This document shows positions 46,935 through 54,928 of a stretch of DNA of 64,000 nucleotides, piece after piece. The notes under the pieces were generated by a model that saw only the letters and a program-made list of their open reading frames with translations, was not told the DNA's origin and did no database searches. Source of the DNA: CADEED01 sp964444835 (GTDB lineage: Bacteria; Pseudomonadota; Gammaproteobacteria; Steroidobacterales; Steroidobacteraceae); assembly GCA_964444835.1 (NCBI GenBank), contig CAYUIT010000016.1, positions 8,174 through 72,173 of the forward strand, read 5' to 3'. Within the stretch, counting starts at the first letter, position 1, and every line of letters starts with the position of its first letter. The translations under genes and the position numbers were made by a program.

Positions 46935-48062
46935 ATGAGCACACGTCACCGCTTGGCCGTTGCTACCTTGAGCCTGCTGACCCTGATGGCGATATCGAAT
47001 ACGCAGGCACAGGCGGCTGCCGATTCCCCGACTGCGGCACAGCTCGCCGAGCGCATGCTTACCGCGCTTGGCGGCCGCGACGCCTGGGCGCGCCTCACCA
47101 ATCTCGTCAACGATTCCGAGCAGCACCGAGCCACCGAGCCGACCGTCGTGCGGGCCGTCATTACGCTCGACCTGACACGACCCCGATTTCGCATCGAAAC
47201 GACCGCACCCGACTTGCATGTCATTCGCGTCATCGATGCCGAGCGCGATTGGCGCTTGAGTCGCACAGGGTCGATCGAAGCCGTGCCGGCCGACACGCGT
47301 GCAGGTGACGTGCAGTGGTATGCCGGTCACGTGTATCGCACCATTCACCGCATTGCGCGACGCGACCCTGCCCTGCGCCTCGAGACAGACGCGTCTCAAC
47401 GCCTGCTCGTGTACGAAGGCGCGACCCGAATCGCTTGGTACAAGCTCGATGCGCGCTATGAGCCGTATGCCTTTGGCGCACACCAAGATGAAGTCGGCTC
47501 GTTAGCGGGCCGCTGGCTCATGCAGTCCGTCGGGATAAAGCATCCAGCTTGGACTTCGTCAGCCGATGGCACGTGGCGCGCTCAACTCGTCTCGCTCGCT
47601 GTGAACGTGCCGCTCGGCGATGAACTCTTTGCGCGGCCGTCGCGGGTGGTGTCGTTCGAGCAGCTCGCCGGTGACTGGCGCGGCGAAGGCGAGTTTCGCG
47701 GCAAGGCCACCGCGATTGCGCTTGCGGTGCGCCCGGTACTGGGGTCGCAGTTTCATGAGCTACAGCTTGCGCTCAGTCCCACCCCCCAAGCGGAGCCAAT
47801 CTTTTCAGGGTTCGCGCTCTATCAACGGGCACTCGACGGTCTTCAGGCACAATGGTTCGATTCGAGCGGCAACCAGTACGCTGTTCGTGGCCGTATCGAC
47901 GGCGTCTGTCTGCATGCGCAATGGACGACTGCAAATCGAGCCAGCGCTCGTTCCAGCTATTGCGTCGATGACAACGGCAAGCTCGTGGTCACCGACGCGA
48001 TCGCCACCACCCGTGACGAGTGGCGCACTTTCGGTCGCTACACACTCCAGCGAACGCCTTAG
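46935..48062 (+). CDS. Exported protein with DUF1579-like C-terminal domain
   Basis: A 375-aa protein from MSTRHRLAVATLSLL, with GAGG 8 nt upstream; signal peptide to about residue 27 (TQAQA). The N-terminal half (AAQLAERMLTALGGRDAWARL, then an alternating-strand region with RPRFRIETTAPDLHVIRV) resembles a lipoprotein-carrier-like beta half-barrel. The C-terminal half (LAGDWRGEGEFRGKATAI, QAQWFDSSGNQYAVRGRID) looks like the DUF1579 lipocalin-like domain, also found in the product of 49078-49638. Function unknown. Its end overlaps the convergent AraC gene by 4 bp. Confidence 0.65.
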   Translation: MSTRHRLAVATLSLLTLMAISNTQAQAAADSPTAAQLAERMLTALGGRDAWARLTNLVNDSEQHRATEPTVVRAVITLDLTRPRFRIETTAPDLHVIRVIDAERDWRLSRTGSIEAVPADTRAGDVQWYAGHVYRTIHRIARRDPALRLETDASQRLLVYEGATRIAWYKLDARYEPYAFGAHQDEVGSLAGRWLMQSVGIKHPAWTSSADGTWRAQLVSLAVNVPLGDELFARPSRVVSFEQLAGDWRGEGEFRGKATAIALAVRPVLGSQFHELQLALSPTPQAEPIFSGFALYQRALDGLQAQWFDSSGNQYAVRGRIDGVCLHAQWTTANRASARSSYCVDDNGKLVVTDAIATTRDEWRTFGRYTLQRTP

Positions 48063-48976
48063 TGGCTGTCTCGCCCGAGCGTTCGCCAAGCGCGCGGTGT
48101 GGTGCCAGCCACGGCGCGCATCGCACGAAACAGCGCCGATCGGGTCCCGAGACCGACGTGGTCCGCGACTTCATCGACCGAGCGAGCAGATTGCCGCAAT
48201 AGTCGCTGCGCCACGGCGACGCGCTTGCGTCGCAAGTATTCTTGCGGCGTACACGCAAAGGCCTCGCGAAACATGCGCGAAAAATGGAACCGGGACATCG
48301 CGGCGGCTGCAGCCGCCTCTGCCACTCGAACATCGCGCCGGTAGTTAGACAGCAAGAAATCGGCACCGAGGTGTAGCCGCCGCAAAATCTCTCGTCTCGT
48401 CGCGGCTCGCAGCTGCGCGAACGCTGATGCGGCCGCCAGTGCTTTCGAATGCGTAAGCCACACGCGCTCAGCAAGCAGCGTGAATTGATCCTCGAGCCAC
48501 TCGTCGCCGCTGGCCCCTTGCAACACTCCCCAGCGAATGAATCGAAGCACGGGTGCGACCGTGGTATCGAGCAAGCGCAGGTGCTCACTGAGCTCGACCG
48601 CCGCAGCCGCATGCGGTAGCGGCTCGAGTATTGCCCCCTCGCGCAACGGCAGTGCAGCGCCGACCTCAGCCATGAGTCCCGGCCGAAAGAAAACGCAGAA
48701 CGACTCGATCGGCACTCGCGCTGCAATCGAGCTCCCATAAATGCGTCCCTCGTTGAGTACGAGGTAGCTGTCATCGTCGACAGCGACTCGGCGCCGCTCG
48801 ACGAAGTACTCCTCGGAGCCGCCCGAGGCCATTTTGATGGAGAACGCTTGTTGGTAGCGCGAGTACTCCGCGCGCTTCGCCTGCGCAAGAATCACACAGT
48901 TGCGAGTACCCCACCAACGATAAAACTCACGCGCGTAGTTGGGATCGGAGACACGCGGCATTTCGCGCAGGATCAT
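48059..48976 (-). CDS. AraC-family transcriptional regulator
   Basis: A 305-aa protein; start MILREMPRVSDPNY with GGAGGT upstream. The N-terminal ~180 residues form a cupin-like sensing domain (YFVERRRVAVDDDSYLVLNEGRIYG). The C-terminal ~100 residues carry two helix-turn-helix motifs: VAEAAAAAAMSRFHFSRMFREAF, then the AraC signature CTPQEYLRRKRVAVAQRLL and VDEVADHVGLGTRSALFRAMRAVAGTTPRAWR. It lies between two genes for DUF1579-like exported proteins, which are plausible targets. Effector unknown. Confidence 0.88.
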   Translation of the reverse strand: MILREMPRVSDPNYAREFYRWWGTRNCVILAQAKRAEYSRYQQAFSIKMASGGSEEYFVERRRVAVDDDSYLVLNEGRIYGSSIAARVPIESFCVFFRPGLMAEVGAALPLREGAILEPLPHAAAAVELSEHLRLLDTTVAPVLRFIRWGVLQGASGDEWLEDQFTLLAERVWLTHSKALAAASAFAQLRAATRREILRRLHLGADFLLSNYRRDVRVAEAAAAAAMSRFHFSRMFREAFACTPQEYLRRKRVAVAQRLLRQSARSVDEVADHVGLGTRSALFRAMRAVAGTTPRAWRTLGRDSH

Positions 48977-49077
48977 CGGGCACCTCCGTCGAGCCACCAC
49001 TCGCGCGGCGCATCACAGCCGCGCTCGACGCGCAAAGTTTGCAACAACTTACGGTCGCGAGCGTACGACTATTGCGT

Positions 49078-49638
49078 ATGCGAGTCCTGTTCGTCCCTAT
49101 TCTGAGCTTGCTCTGGAGCACACCGCTTGCCGCTGCTTGCTCCGATATCGTCCATCGCGCGTTCGATTTCTGGGCAGGCGAGTGGCTCGTCCGCTCAGGT
49201 GCCAAGATCGTGGGCGAAAACACCGTGACGGCCGTCGCCGAGGGCTGCGCGCTTCGCGAGGAGTGGCGCGGCCGTGACGGCTCGACGGGCACTAGCCTCA
49301 CGTTCTACGACACGGCACGCACACAGTGGCATCAGACCTGGATCGGTGGCGATGGCGGCGCGCTCTATTTGGATGGTGTGTTTCGCGACGCAACTTTGCA
49401 ACTCGAGGGCACTCGCATACTCCGCGATGGGCGACGCGCTACCGAGCGCATCGAATGGACTCCGCTGCAGGACGGCAAGGTTCGGCAGCGCTGGGATCGC
49501 CGTATCGAGGGTGAGTCCGAGTGGCAAGTCGTCTTCGACGGCATCTACGAACGGGTGTCGCGCGCCCACAAGCTATCGAGCGACCAGCGGCCTCCGCCAA
49601 ACACCGCGATCGTCACCAACATGAGCCCCCAAAAGTAG
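49078..49638 (+). CDS. Exported DUF1579-like protein
   Basis: A 186-aa protein starting MRVLFVPILSLLWSTPLAAAC; signal peptide to about residue 20. One lipocalin-like DUF1579 domain: AFDFWAGEWLVRSG, ALREEWRGRDGSTGTSLTFYD, TWIGGDGGALYLDG and RIEWTPLQDGKVRQRWD, ending at about YERVS. The last ~28 residues (SRAHKLSSDQ onward) have no family character and lie over the 3' end of the convergent DoxX gene, suggesting the original stop was lost. It is divergent from the AraC regulator. Confidence 0.65.
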   Translation: MRVLFVPILSLLWSTPLAAACSDIVHRAFDFWAGEWLVRSGAKIVGENTVTAVAEGCALREEWRGRDGSTGTSLTFYDTARTQWHQTWIGGDGGALYLDGVFRDATLQLEGTRILRDGRRATERIEWTPLQDGKVRQRWDRRIEGESEWQVVFDGIYERVSRAHKLSSDQRPPPNTAIVTNMSPQK

Positions 49639-50009
49639 TGTTGGCCAAGTGCGGCCTCAAAGCCCTCGGTCAGCAGCACGTGCGCGTACGACACCACCGC
49701 AAGTACGTTGACGGCTAACAACCCGAGTGCGGCATAGCGCGTGCAAAGGCCCATCACCAACAGCGCGGGAAACACCAGCTCACCCGCGGTGCCTGCCACA
49801 GCCGCCAATGCAGGCGACAGGACCGGCACACGATACTCCTCTTCGAACAGCCACACGGTGCCCGGCCAATCGCTGAACTTCAGCCAACCCGACTTCAAGA
49901 ACTGCCACGATACATACACTCGCAAGCCCAACAGCAAAAGCGATTGCAGCGGTTGCGTGAGAGTGGCGGCGACGGCGTTCACGCGCGGCACGAAAGCAAG
50001 TACAGACAT
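49545..50009 (-). CDS. gigD: DoxX-family membrane protein of the bufferin operon
   Basis: A 154-aa protein starting MSVLAFVPRVNAVAATL, with four membrane helices: LLLLGLRVYVSWQFLKSGWLKF, LAAVAGTAGELVFPALLVMGL, YAALGLLAVNVLAVVSYA and FWGLMLVTIAVFGGG. DoxX proteins often accompany DUF2282/DUF692/DUF2063 genes (gigABCD in Caulobacter), where gigD is the DoxX member. It follows bufC by 65 bp. Its 3' end overlaps the convergent exported-protein gene by 94 bp, an unusually long antisense overlap. Probably redox or electron-chain related; precise role unknown. Confidence 0.8.
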   Translation of the reverse strand: MSVLAFVPRVNAVAATLTQPLQSLLLLGLRVYVSWQFLKSGWLKFSDWPGTVWLFEEEYRVPVLSPALAAVAGTAGELVFPALLVMGLCTRYAALGLLAVNVLAVVSYAHVLLTEGFEAALGQHYFWGLMLVTIAVFGGGRWSLDSLWARDTRS

Positions 50010-50074
50010 GGCGGCTCCGGTCGTAAAGAGTGTGTGGTGAGGCTCGGAACGAGCACCACAGACGACCGGCGTTA

Positions 50075-50836
50075 TCAGCCAATTATTGCAGCAACGCAGC
50101 CATCGCCAAACAGACGCGCGAGCGCTTGCTGCAGCGCTTCGATCGCTAGCGCAGACTGTTCGAGCGCTTCCTCGAGAGACTGTCCGTCGTGCAAGGCGCG
50201 CACGAATCGGCATTCCTCAGCGCTGACGCGCCGCAGCTCCACGTCATCGCTCGCAGCGCGATGCACGACCACGCACTCGCCTCCCAGCGCCAGGTCGATC
50301 GGTACACTGGACGCTTGATCGCGATTCGCACGCCACACTGCGAGCACCGGCACGCTCGCTTCAATCACCGCGAGCGATGGAATGAGTTGCAATCGCACGG
50401 CACCGAGACTATCGGGTGCGACGTTGCGGAGCGCGTCCACGCCGATCCGCTCGCTTTCGGGCGCCACCGCAGCAGCCGCCACAGCCCACTCGAGCTGCGC
50501 AAGCTCGGTGAGCCAGGCGTACGGCGTGTCGGCCAAATGTTGTGCGAGAAAGCGCGGGAAATGCGCACCGACCCAATGTAAGTCGCCGCGCGCTGAAGGA
50601 TGCGCGTCGCGGTACTGCGCACTGAGTTGCTTGAAGTAATCGGTGCCGACCCGACGCTCGATCACAGGATACGTGCTACGCAACGCCGCATCGAAGAAGC
50701 TGCGCGAGTTGTGTCGGTACACGGCCAAGCGAGCCGCTGCGGGTATCGCCGCGTCGACGACAAAGCTCGTCGGTGCATCGGCCGCCGTAAGCAAATGCGC
50801 CGCAAACGCGGACTGGATCTCACGCAGCGTCGGCAT
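50075..50836 (-). CDS. bufC: BufC / DUF2063 partner protein for the MNIO enzyme
   Basis: A 253-aa protein, MPTLREIQSAFAAHLL. The DUF2063 DNA-binding-like N-domain reads RLAVYRHNSRSFFDAALRSTYPVIERRVGTDYFKQLSAQY (about 37-76), with HFPRFLAQH near 92; the C-terminal half is a winged partner domain. In characterised MNIO systems this partner recognises the precursor peptide and presents it to the MNIO enzyme. It overlaps the bufB 3' end by 17 bp, so translation is coupled. Confidence 0.88.
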   Translation of the reverse strand: MPTLREIQSAFAAHLLTAADAPTSFVVDAAIPAAARLAVYRHNSRSFFDAALRSTYPVIERRVGTDYFKQLSAQYRDAHPSARGDLHWVGAHFPRFLAQHLADTPYAWLTELAQLEWAVAAAAVAPESERIGVDALRNVAPDSLGAVRLQLIPSLAVIEASVPVLAVWRANRDQASSVPIDLALGGECVVVHRAASDDVELRRVSAEECRFVRALHDGQSLEEALEQSALAIEALQQALARLFGDGCVAAIIG

Positions 50837-51680
50837 GAGTCCTCGCCAGAAACTGATCTGCCGTGCGCGCCTCAGCGAGGAGCACTTCGAGCGCAGGCAA
50901 CTCCGTATCCCACTCGATCAGTGTGGGACGCGGCCCGACGCGGACGAGCGCGTACTGAAACAATTCCCATACCGGCGATGCCACTGTCGACCCGTGATCG
51001 TCGATCAGCAGCGTGTGCTCACCTACCACTTTGCGCGTATGGCCGGCGAGGTGGTATTGACTCACCGCGTGCGCCGGGAGTGCGTCGAGCACGGCGCGCG
51101 GATCGCTCCCGAGATTGTGCGCATTGACGAATAAGTTATTGATATCTACTAACAACTCACACTGCGCTTCCTGCACGATCGCAGCGAGGTACTCGCCCTC
51201 GGTCAAGCTCGAGTGTGCGAATGCCACATACTGCGAGACGTTCTCGAGCAACAGGCGGCGCCCGAGTGCGTCTTGCACTTGGCGAATGCGGCTCGCCAGA
51301 TGGTGGACGGCCTCTTCGGTGTACGGCAACGGCAGCAGATCGTTGAAATGCGCGCCGTCGATCGCGCCCCAACAGGCATGCTCGGACACGAGCGCTGGCT
51401 CGAAGCGCCGCACGGCCGCCACCACCTGCGCGAGGTGATTTGCGTCGAGCGCATCGACGCCCCCCAGCGCCAAACCCACGCCGTGCAAGCTGATGGGATA
51501 GCGTTCGCGGAGTCGATCAAGCTCGCGCGGTGCATAGCCGCCCGCGTGAAAATAGTTCTCGGTGTGAACTTCGAGAAACGCAATGTCCGGTCGCGACTCC
51601 GCGAACTGCACAGCATGTGCTGCGCGGTAACCGATCCCGGCTCGCGCGGGAATCGTGCGGTTGCCAACGAATCCGGACAT
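50820..51680 (-). CDS. bufB: BufB / DUF692 multinuclear iron-dependent oxidase (MNIO)
   Basis: A 286-aa TIM-barrel enzyme, MSGFVGNRTIPARAGIGYR. Iron-ligand motifs of the DUF692 family are visible: LEVHTENYFHAGG near residue 36, SLHGVGLALGG near 63, LLLENVSQY near 147, LLVDINNLFVNAHN near 178, QYHLAGH near 211 and IEWDTELP near 258. MNIOs use a di- or tri-iron centre and O2 to convert precursor cysteines into oxazolone or thiooxazole-type groups; in bufferins this creates a copper-chelating peptide. It starts 15 bp after the precursor gene and has the same orientation. Cytoplasmic. Confidence 0.92.
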   Translation of the reverse strand: MSGFVGNRTIPARAGIGYRAAHAVQFAESRPDIAFLEVHTENYFHAGGYAPRELDRLRERYPISLHGVGLALGGVDALDANHLAQVVAAVRRFEPALVSEHACWGAIDGAHFNDLLPLPYTEEAVHHLASRIRQVQDALGRRLLLENVSQYVAFAHSSLTEGEYLAAIVQEAQCELLVDINNLFVNAHNLGSDPRAVLDALPAHAVSQYHLAGHTRKVVGEHTLLIDDHGSTVASPVWELFQYALVRVGPRPTLIEWDTELPALEVLLAEARTADQFLARTHADAA

Positions 51681-51695
51681 TGCGCCGCGAGCGTC

Positions 51696-51953
51696 CTACA
51701 TCTTTGCGTCGGGCTTCGTCTTGCCGCCCATCTTTTCGCACTCGCCCGCAGGTACCTTCTTCCACTCCTTCGGATCATTGTCCGTCTTCGCTTGGCCCGC
51801 ACAGGAATGGCCGTTCGCTGCGCAATCGTTTTGGCCGGCTTTGGCAATGCCGTAGCACTTTTCCATCGCCTTGTCGGCACTGAAGCTCGTATCGGCGCCC
51901 AGCGCAAAGAGGCTGCCGACGACGGCGGCAATAGCTAGAGTTTTGCTGTTCAT
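51696..51953 (-). CDS. bufA1: Bufferin precursor peptide (BufA1 / DUF2282, GigA-like)
   Basis: An 85-aa exported precursor: signal peptide about 1-26 (LALGADTSFSA), then a core with four cysteines at positions 33, 44, 51 and 72 in the DUF2282 pattern KCYGIAKAGQNDCAANG, HSCAG and VPAGECEKMGG. In Caulobacter such bufferins are modified on cysteine by the MNIO enzyme and bind copper in the periplasm. It is the first gene of the operon with bufB, bufC and doxX. No ECF sigma gene sits beside it, although sigma-F-like control is common for gig operons. The start ATG is followed by normal family length. Confidence 0.9.
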   Translation of the reverse strand: MNSKTLAIAAVVGSLFALGADTSFSADKAMEKCYGIAKAGQNDCAANGHSCAGQAKTDNDPKEWKKVPAGECEKMGGKTKPDAKM

Positions 51954-52092
51954 GAGGATTCGCTCCAAGGGTAAAACGTCAGAATGGATCGCAGCGCGGC
52001 GCCGATCTCGGACCGCGGTGTCAAGTGATCGCTCGATCACTTGCTCACATCGGTACAGACCGTCGTCCCCAAGCACTTATTGCAAAGATTCA

Positions 52093-52845
52093 TTACAAAA
52101 ACACATCGCCGCCGTTTGGACTGATGCACTGACCCTGGTAGTGGCGTCCCGCGTCGCTCGCCAAGAACACGTAGCTCGGCACGATGTCATCCACTGTTGC
52201 GATCCGGCCCAATGGAATGGCTTGGCGAATCTGTTCGAGAAGGTCGGGCGGCACGTCGGCCAACATGCGCGTTTGCGTTGCACCCGGCGCGACGCAATTG
52301 ATATTCACGCCGCGCTCGCCGATCTCGAGCGCGACGGAGCGCGTGAACGACAAGATTGCGCCTTTGGCCGCCGTGTAGGCGGCAAAGCCCGGTGCACCTT
52401 TATAGGCCAACTGTGAGGCGGTGTTGATGATCCTCCCCCACTTGCGCGCGTAGAGCAGCGGCAAGACGCGGCGCGTCATCAAGAAGGTGCCGCGCACATG
52501 TACCGCCATCACGCGATCCCAGTGCTCGATCGGCATCGCCTCGACGGGCGCGCCCAAGGCAACGCCCGCGTTGTTGACGAGAATATCGATGTGACCAAAC
52601 GCATCGATCGCCGCTGCGACGAGTCGGGCGCAATCGGCATCGTCGCTCACATCAGCCTCGACGGCGATTGCACGGCCGCTGGCTGCCATGATCTCAGCAA
52701 CGACCTCGCGCGCGGCGGCACTGTCTGCGCCGCTCGGACCATTCACGACGACGCACGCACCTTCACGTGCAAACGCGAGCGCGATTCCGCGACCGATGCC
52801 GGTCGCACTGCCAGTCACGATGGCTGTCCGATTCGCTAACCGCAT
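52093..52845 (-). CDS. Short-chain dehydrogenase/reductase
   Basis: A 250-aa classical SDR, MRLANRTAIVTGSATGIGRG. The cofactor motif TGSATGIG is at residues 11-18, NNAG near 91, catalytic Ser in NTASQ near 143, YTAAK near 157-161, and the C-terminal YQGQCISPNGGDVFL. An Asn at residue 35 (VVNGPSG) where NAD enzymes have Asp leaves cofactor choice open. It resembles glucose/gluconate dehydrogenase or FabG-like enzymes; substrate unknown. It is monocistronic and divergent from modB. Confidence 0.8.
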   Translation of the reverse strand: MRLANRTAIVTGSATGIGRGIALAFAREGACVVVNGPSGADSAAAREVVAEIMAASGRAIAVEADVSDDADCARLVAAAIDAFGHIDILVNNAGVALGAPVEAMPIEHWDRVMAVHVRGTFLMTRRVLPLLYARKWGRIINTASQLAYKGAPGFAAYTAAKGAILSFTRSVALEIGERGVNINCVAPGATQTRMLADVPPDLLEQIRQAIPLGRIATVDDIVPSYVFLASDAGRHYQGQCISPNGGDVFL

Positions 52846-52943
52846 CCGCTGTTCTCCTTGAGATGTGACGCCAGGAATCGATGATAGCCTTCCGCAGCGT
52901 CTGCGGCGCAGCGCATTGTGGTTCGATCGCCGTGCTTGTCACC

Positions 52944-52967
52944 CGATATATCCATCGGTATACATCG
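52944..52967. promoter_or_regulatory. Inverted repeat upstream of modB, ModE-box-like
   Basis: Arms CGATATATCC (52944-52953) and GTATACATCG (52958-52967) are inverted repeats matching at 8 of 10 positions around a 4-bp centre, 29 bp before the modB start. The CGnTATAT...TATAnCG character is reminiscent of ModE operators in molybdate operons. It also contains -10-like TATA elements, so it may be promoter plus operator. No modE gene is in the window. Confidence 0.45.
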
Positions 52968-52995
52968 AGAACCAACCAAGAACAGGGAGTGGGAT

Positions 52996-53682
52996 TTGCT
53001 CGAGCCGGCCGAGTGGCAAGCACTGCGAACGAGTCTGACGGTCGCGACCTTGGCGGTGGTGGTCGCCCTGCCGCTGGCCGTCGCGACTGCGTGGCTGCTC
53101 GCACGAAAGCAGTTCCCCGGCAAGCTGCTGCTCGACGGGCTCGTGCACGCGCCGTTGGTGTTGCCACCCGTGGTGGTGGGCTACCTACTCCTGCTCACAT
53201 TCGGTGTGCAAGGTCCGATCGGTGCATGGCTTGAGAGCACGTTCGACATCCGGCTCGTGTTCACGACGACAGGCGCCGCAATGGCTGCGGGCACCATGGC
53301 ATTTCCGATGATGGTTCGCGCGGTGCGCTTGTCCATCGAGGCGATCGACCCAGGTTTGGAGGTTGCCGCCCGCTCGCTCGGCGCACACCGCTGGGATCGC
53401 TTGCGCACGATCACACTGCCGCTCGCATTGCCAGGGATCGTCGCCGCTGCGATCGTGGGCTTCGCCGCAGCGCTCGGTGAATTCGGCGCCGTGATCACTT
53501 TCGCGGCGAATGTTCCCGGCGAAACGCAAACGCTGCCACTCGCCATCTACAGCGCCTTGCAGACCCCAGGCGGCGAGACCACCGCACTCAAGTTGGCGCT
53601 CGTCTCACTCAGCATCGCTCTGATTGCACTCGTCCTGGCAGAGTGGTTAGGCCGGCGAGCCCGCACGCTCGCATCGCGCTGA
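52996..53682 (+). CDS. modB: Molybdate ABC transporter permease
   Basis: A 228-aa permease; the TTG start (LLEPAEWQALRTSLTVAT) is preferred because AGGGAG precedes it and the length then matches ModB. Five membrane helices are seen. The ModB loop VHAPLVLPPVVVGYLLLLTFG is near residue 50, and the ABC-interaction loop is EVAARSLGAHRWDRLRTITLPLALPGI near 125-152. A typical C-terminal GEFGAVITFAANVPGETQTLPLAIY block follows. It is followed 1 bp later by modC. The periplasmic binding-protein gene modA, normally just upstream, is absent. Confidence 0.92.
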   Translation: MLEPAEWQALRTSLTVATLAVVVALPLAVATAWLLARKQFPGKLLLDGLVHAPLVLPPVVVGYLLLLTFGVQGPIGAWLESTFDIRLVFTTTGAAMAAGTMAFPMMVRAVRLSIEAIDPGLEVAARSLGAHRWDRLRTITLPLALPGIVAAAIVGFAAALGEFGAVITFAANVPGETQTLPLAIYSALQTPGGETTALKLALVSLSIALIALVLAEWLGRRARTLASR

Positions 53683-53683
53683 C

Positions 53684-54802
53684 ATGCTGCACGTTGCGAC
53701 CCAGCACTCCGTGGGCGGCTTCACGCTCGACGCCCGCATCGCGAACGAGAGCGGCGGCGTCACGGCGTTGTATGGTCCGTCGGGCGCCGGCAAGTCGACC
53801 ATCCTCGGCATCGTCGGCGGCCTAGTCCAGCCCACTCACGCCACGGTCGTCGTGGGCGACACGACACTCCTCGATACCGCACGCCGCGTACACGTCCCGA
53901 TGGAACAGCGACGGATTGGTTGGGTGTTCCAGGACTCGCGGCTGTTTCCACATCTAACGGTTGCGGACAATCTCGACTACGGTGCGCACCGCGCCGTACG
54001 CCTGCCGGCAAGCGCGGCCGTCGCCACCATCGAGCGCGACGCTGTCATCGCGACGCTTGGAATCGGTGCCTTGCTCTCGCGCAAACCTCATACGTTGTCG
54101 GGGGGTGAGCGCCAGCGCGTCGCGCTCGGTCGAGCGTTGCTGGCCCGGCCCCGCTTGCTATTGCTCGACGAGCCACTCGCGTCACTCGACATGGAACGCC
54201 GCGAGGAGATCCTGGAACTGATCGATCGGATCAAGCGCGAGTTCCGCGTGCCGATGATCTATGTCACTCACAGCCTCGGCGAAGTGCTGCGAGTCGCCGA
54301 TCACTTGGTCGTTCTCGAAAACGGCCGAGTCGCCGAGCAAGGCCCCGTCGACCGATTGCTCGCCAATGCACAGTCGCCTTCGATCCGTAATCGGCCGGAG
54401 TTCGGCGCTGTACTAACAGGTGACGTAATCGAGTTCGATCCGGCGCGCTTTCTCGCGGTGGTGCGTGTCGGCGATGCCTTACTCCAGGTGAGTGCCTCGA
54501 CGGGCGTTGTCGGCAGCACCGTTCGGGTGCATGTGCCCGCTCGTGAGGTCATTCTGGCGACCGCCAGACCGGCGCGCGTCTCGGTCCGAAACGTGTTGCC
54601 TTGTCAGGTGCTCGCCCTCACGCCAACGGACACCGGTACCGTTCATGTGCAGCTTGCCCTCGGCGCAACGCAGCTCGTCGCCTCGATCACGGCGGACGCC
54701 GTACGAGAGCTCGAACTCACGCCAGGTATTGAGGTATTCGCGCTGATCAAGTCGGCCTCGGTCGACTTGCCTGCCGGCGCCCGCTCGCTGCGCGTCAGTT
54801 GA
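53684..54802 (+). CDS. modC: Molybdate ABC transporter ATPase
   Basis: A 372-aa ATPase. Walker A GPSGAGKST is near residue 31, Q-loop VFQDSRLFPHLTV near 85, signature LSGGERQRVALGRALLARPR near 137, Walker B LLLDEPLASLD, and switch His in YVTHSLGEVLR near 200. The C-terminal third is a TOBE/molybdate-binding domain (VSVRNVLPCQVLAL, ELTPGIEVFALIKSASVDL), as in ModC. Start ATG immediately after the modB stop. It drives molybdate or tungstate uptake at the inner membrane. Confidence 0.95.
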   Translation: MLHVATQHSVGGFTLDARIANESGGVTALYGPSGAGKSTILGIVGGLVQPTHATVVVGDTTLLDTARRVHVPMEQRRIGWVFQDSRLFPHLTVADNLDYGAHRAVRLPASAAVATIERDAVIATLGIGALLSRKPHTLSGGERQRVALGRALLARPRLLLLDEPLASLDMERREEILELIDRIKREFRVPMIYVTHSLGEVLRVADHLVVLENGRVAEQGPVDRLLANAQSPSIRNRPEFGAVLTGDVIEFDPARFLAVVRVGDALLQVSASTGVVGSTVRVHVPAREVILATARPARVSVRNVLPCQVLALTPTDTGTVHVQLALGATQLVASITADAVRELELTPGIEVFALIKSASVDLPAGARSLRVS

Positions 54803-54928
54803 GGTCAGCCGCTTGTCAGTCGCGACCCGCCCCGGCATCATGGGCCGGCGCTGCGTGCCCCGGTCTCCACCAATATAACGGCACGCGCCACGACCCTCGA
54901 TAACGTCATCATCAGGTAGGCAAACAAG

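Noticed and set aside
52093..52845. SDR as a member of the bufferin operon
   Set aside because: Same strand, but separated by 139 bp from the precursor gene and not known from such operons; treated as independent.
54803..54928. yybP-ykoY manganese riboswitch before the TerC gene
   Set aside because: Such leaders are common for terC/alx-type genes, but the 126-bp spacer shows no convincing conserved core or hairpin arrangement by eye.
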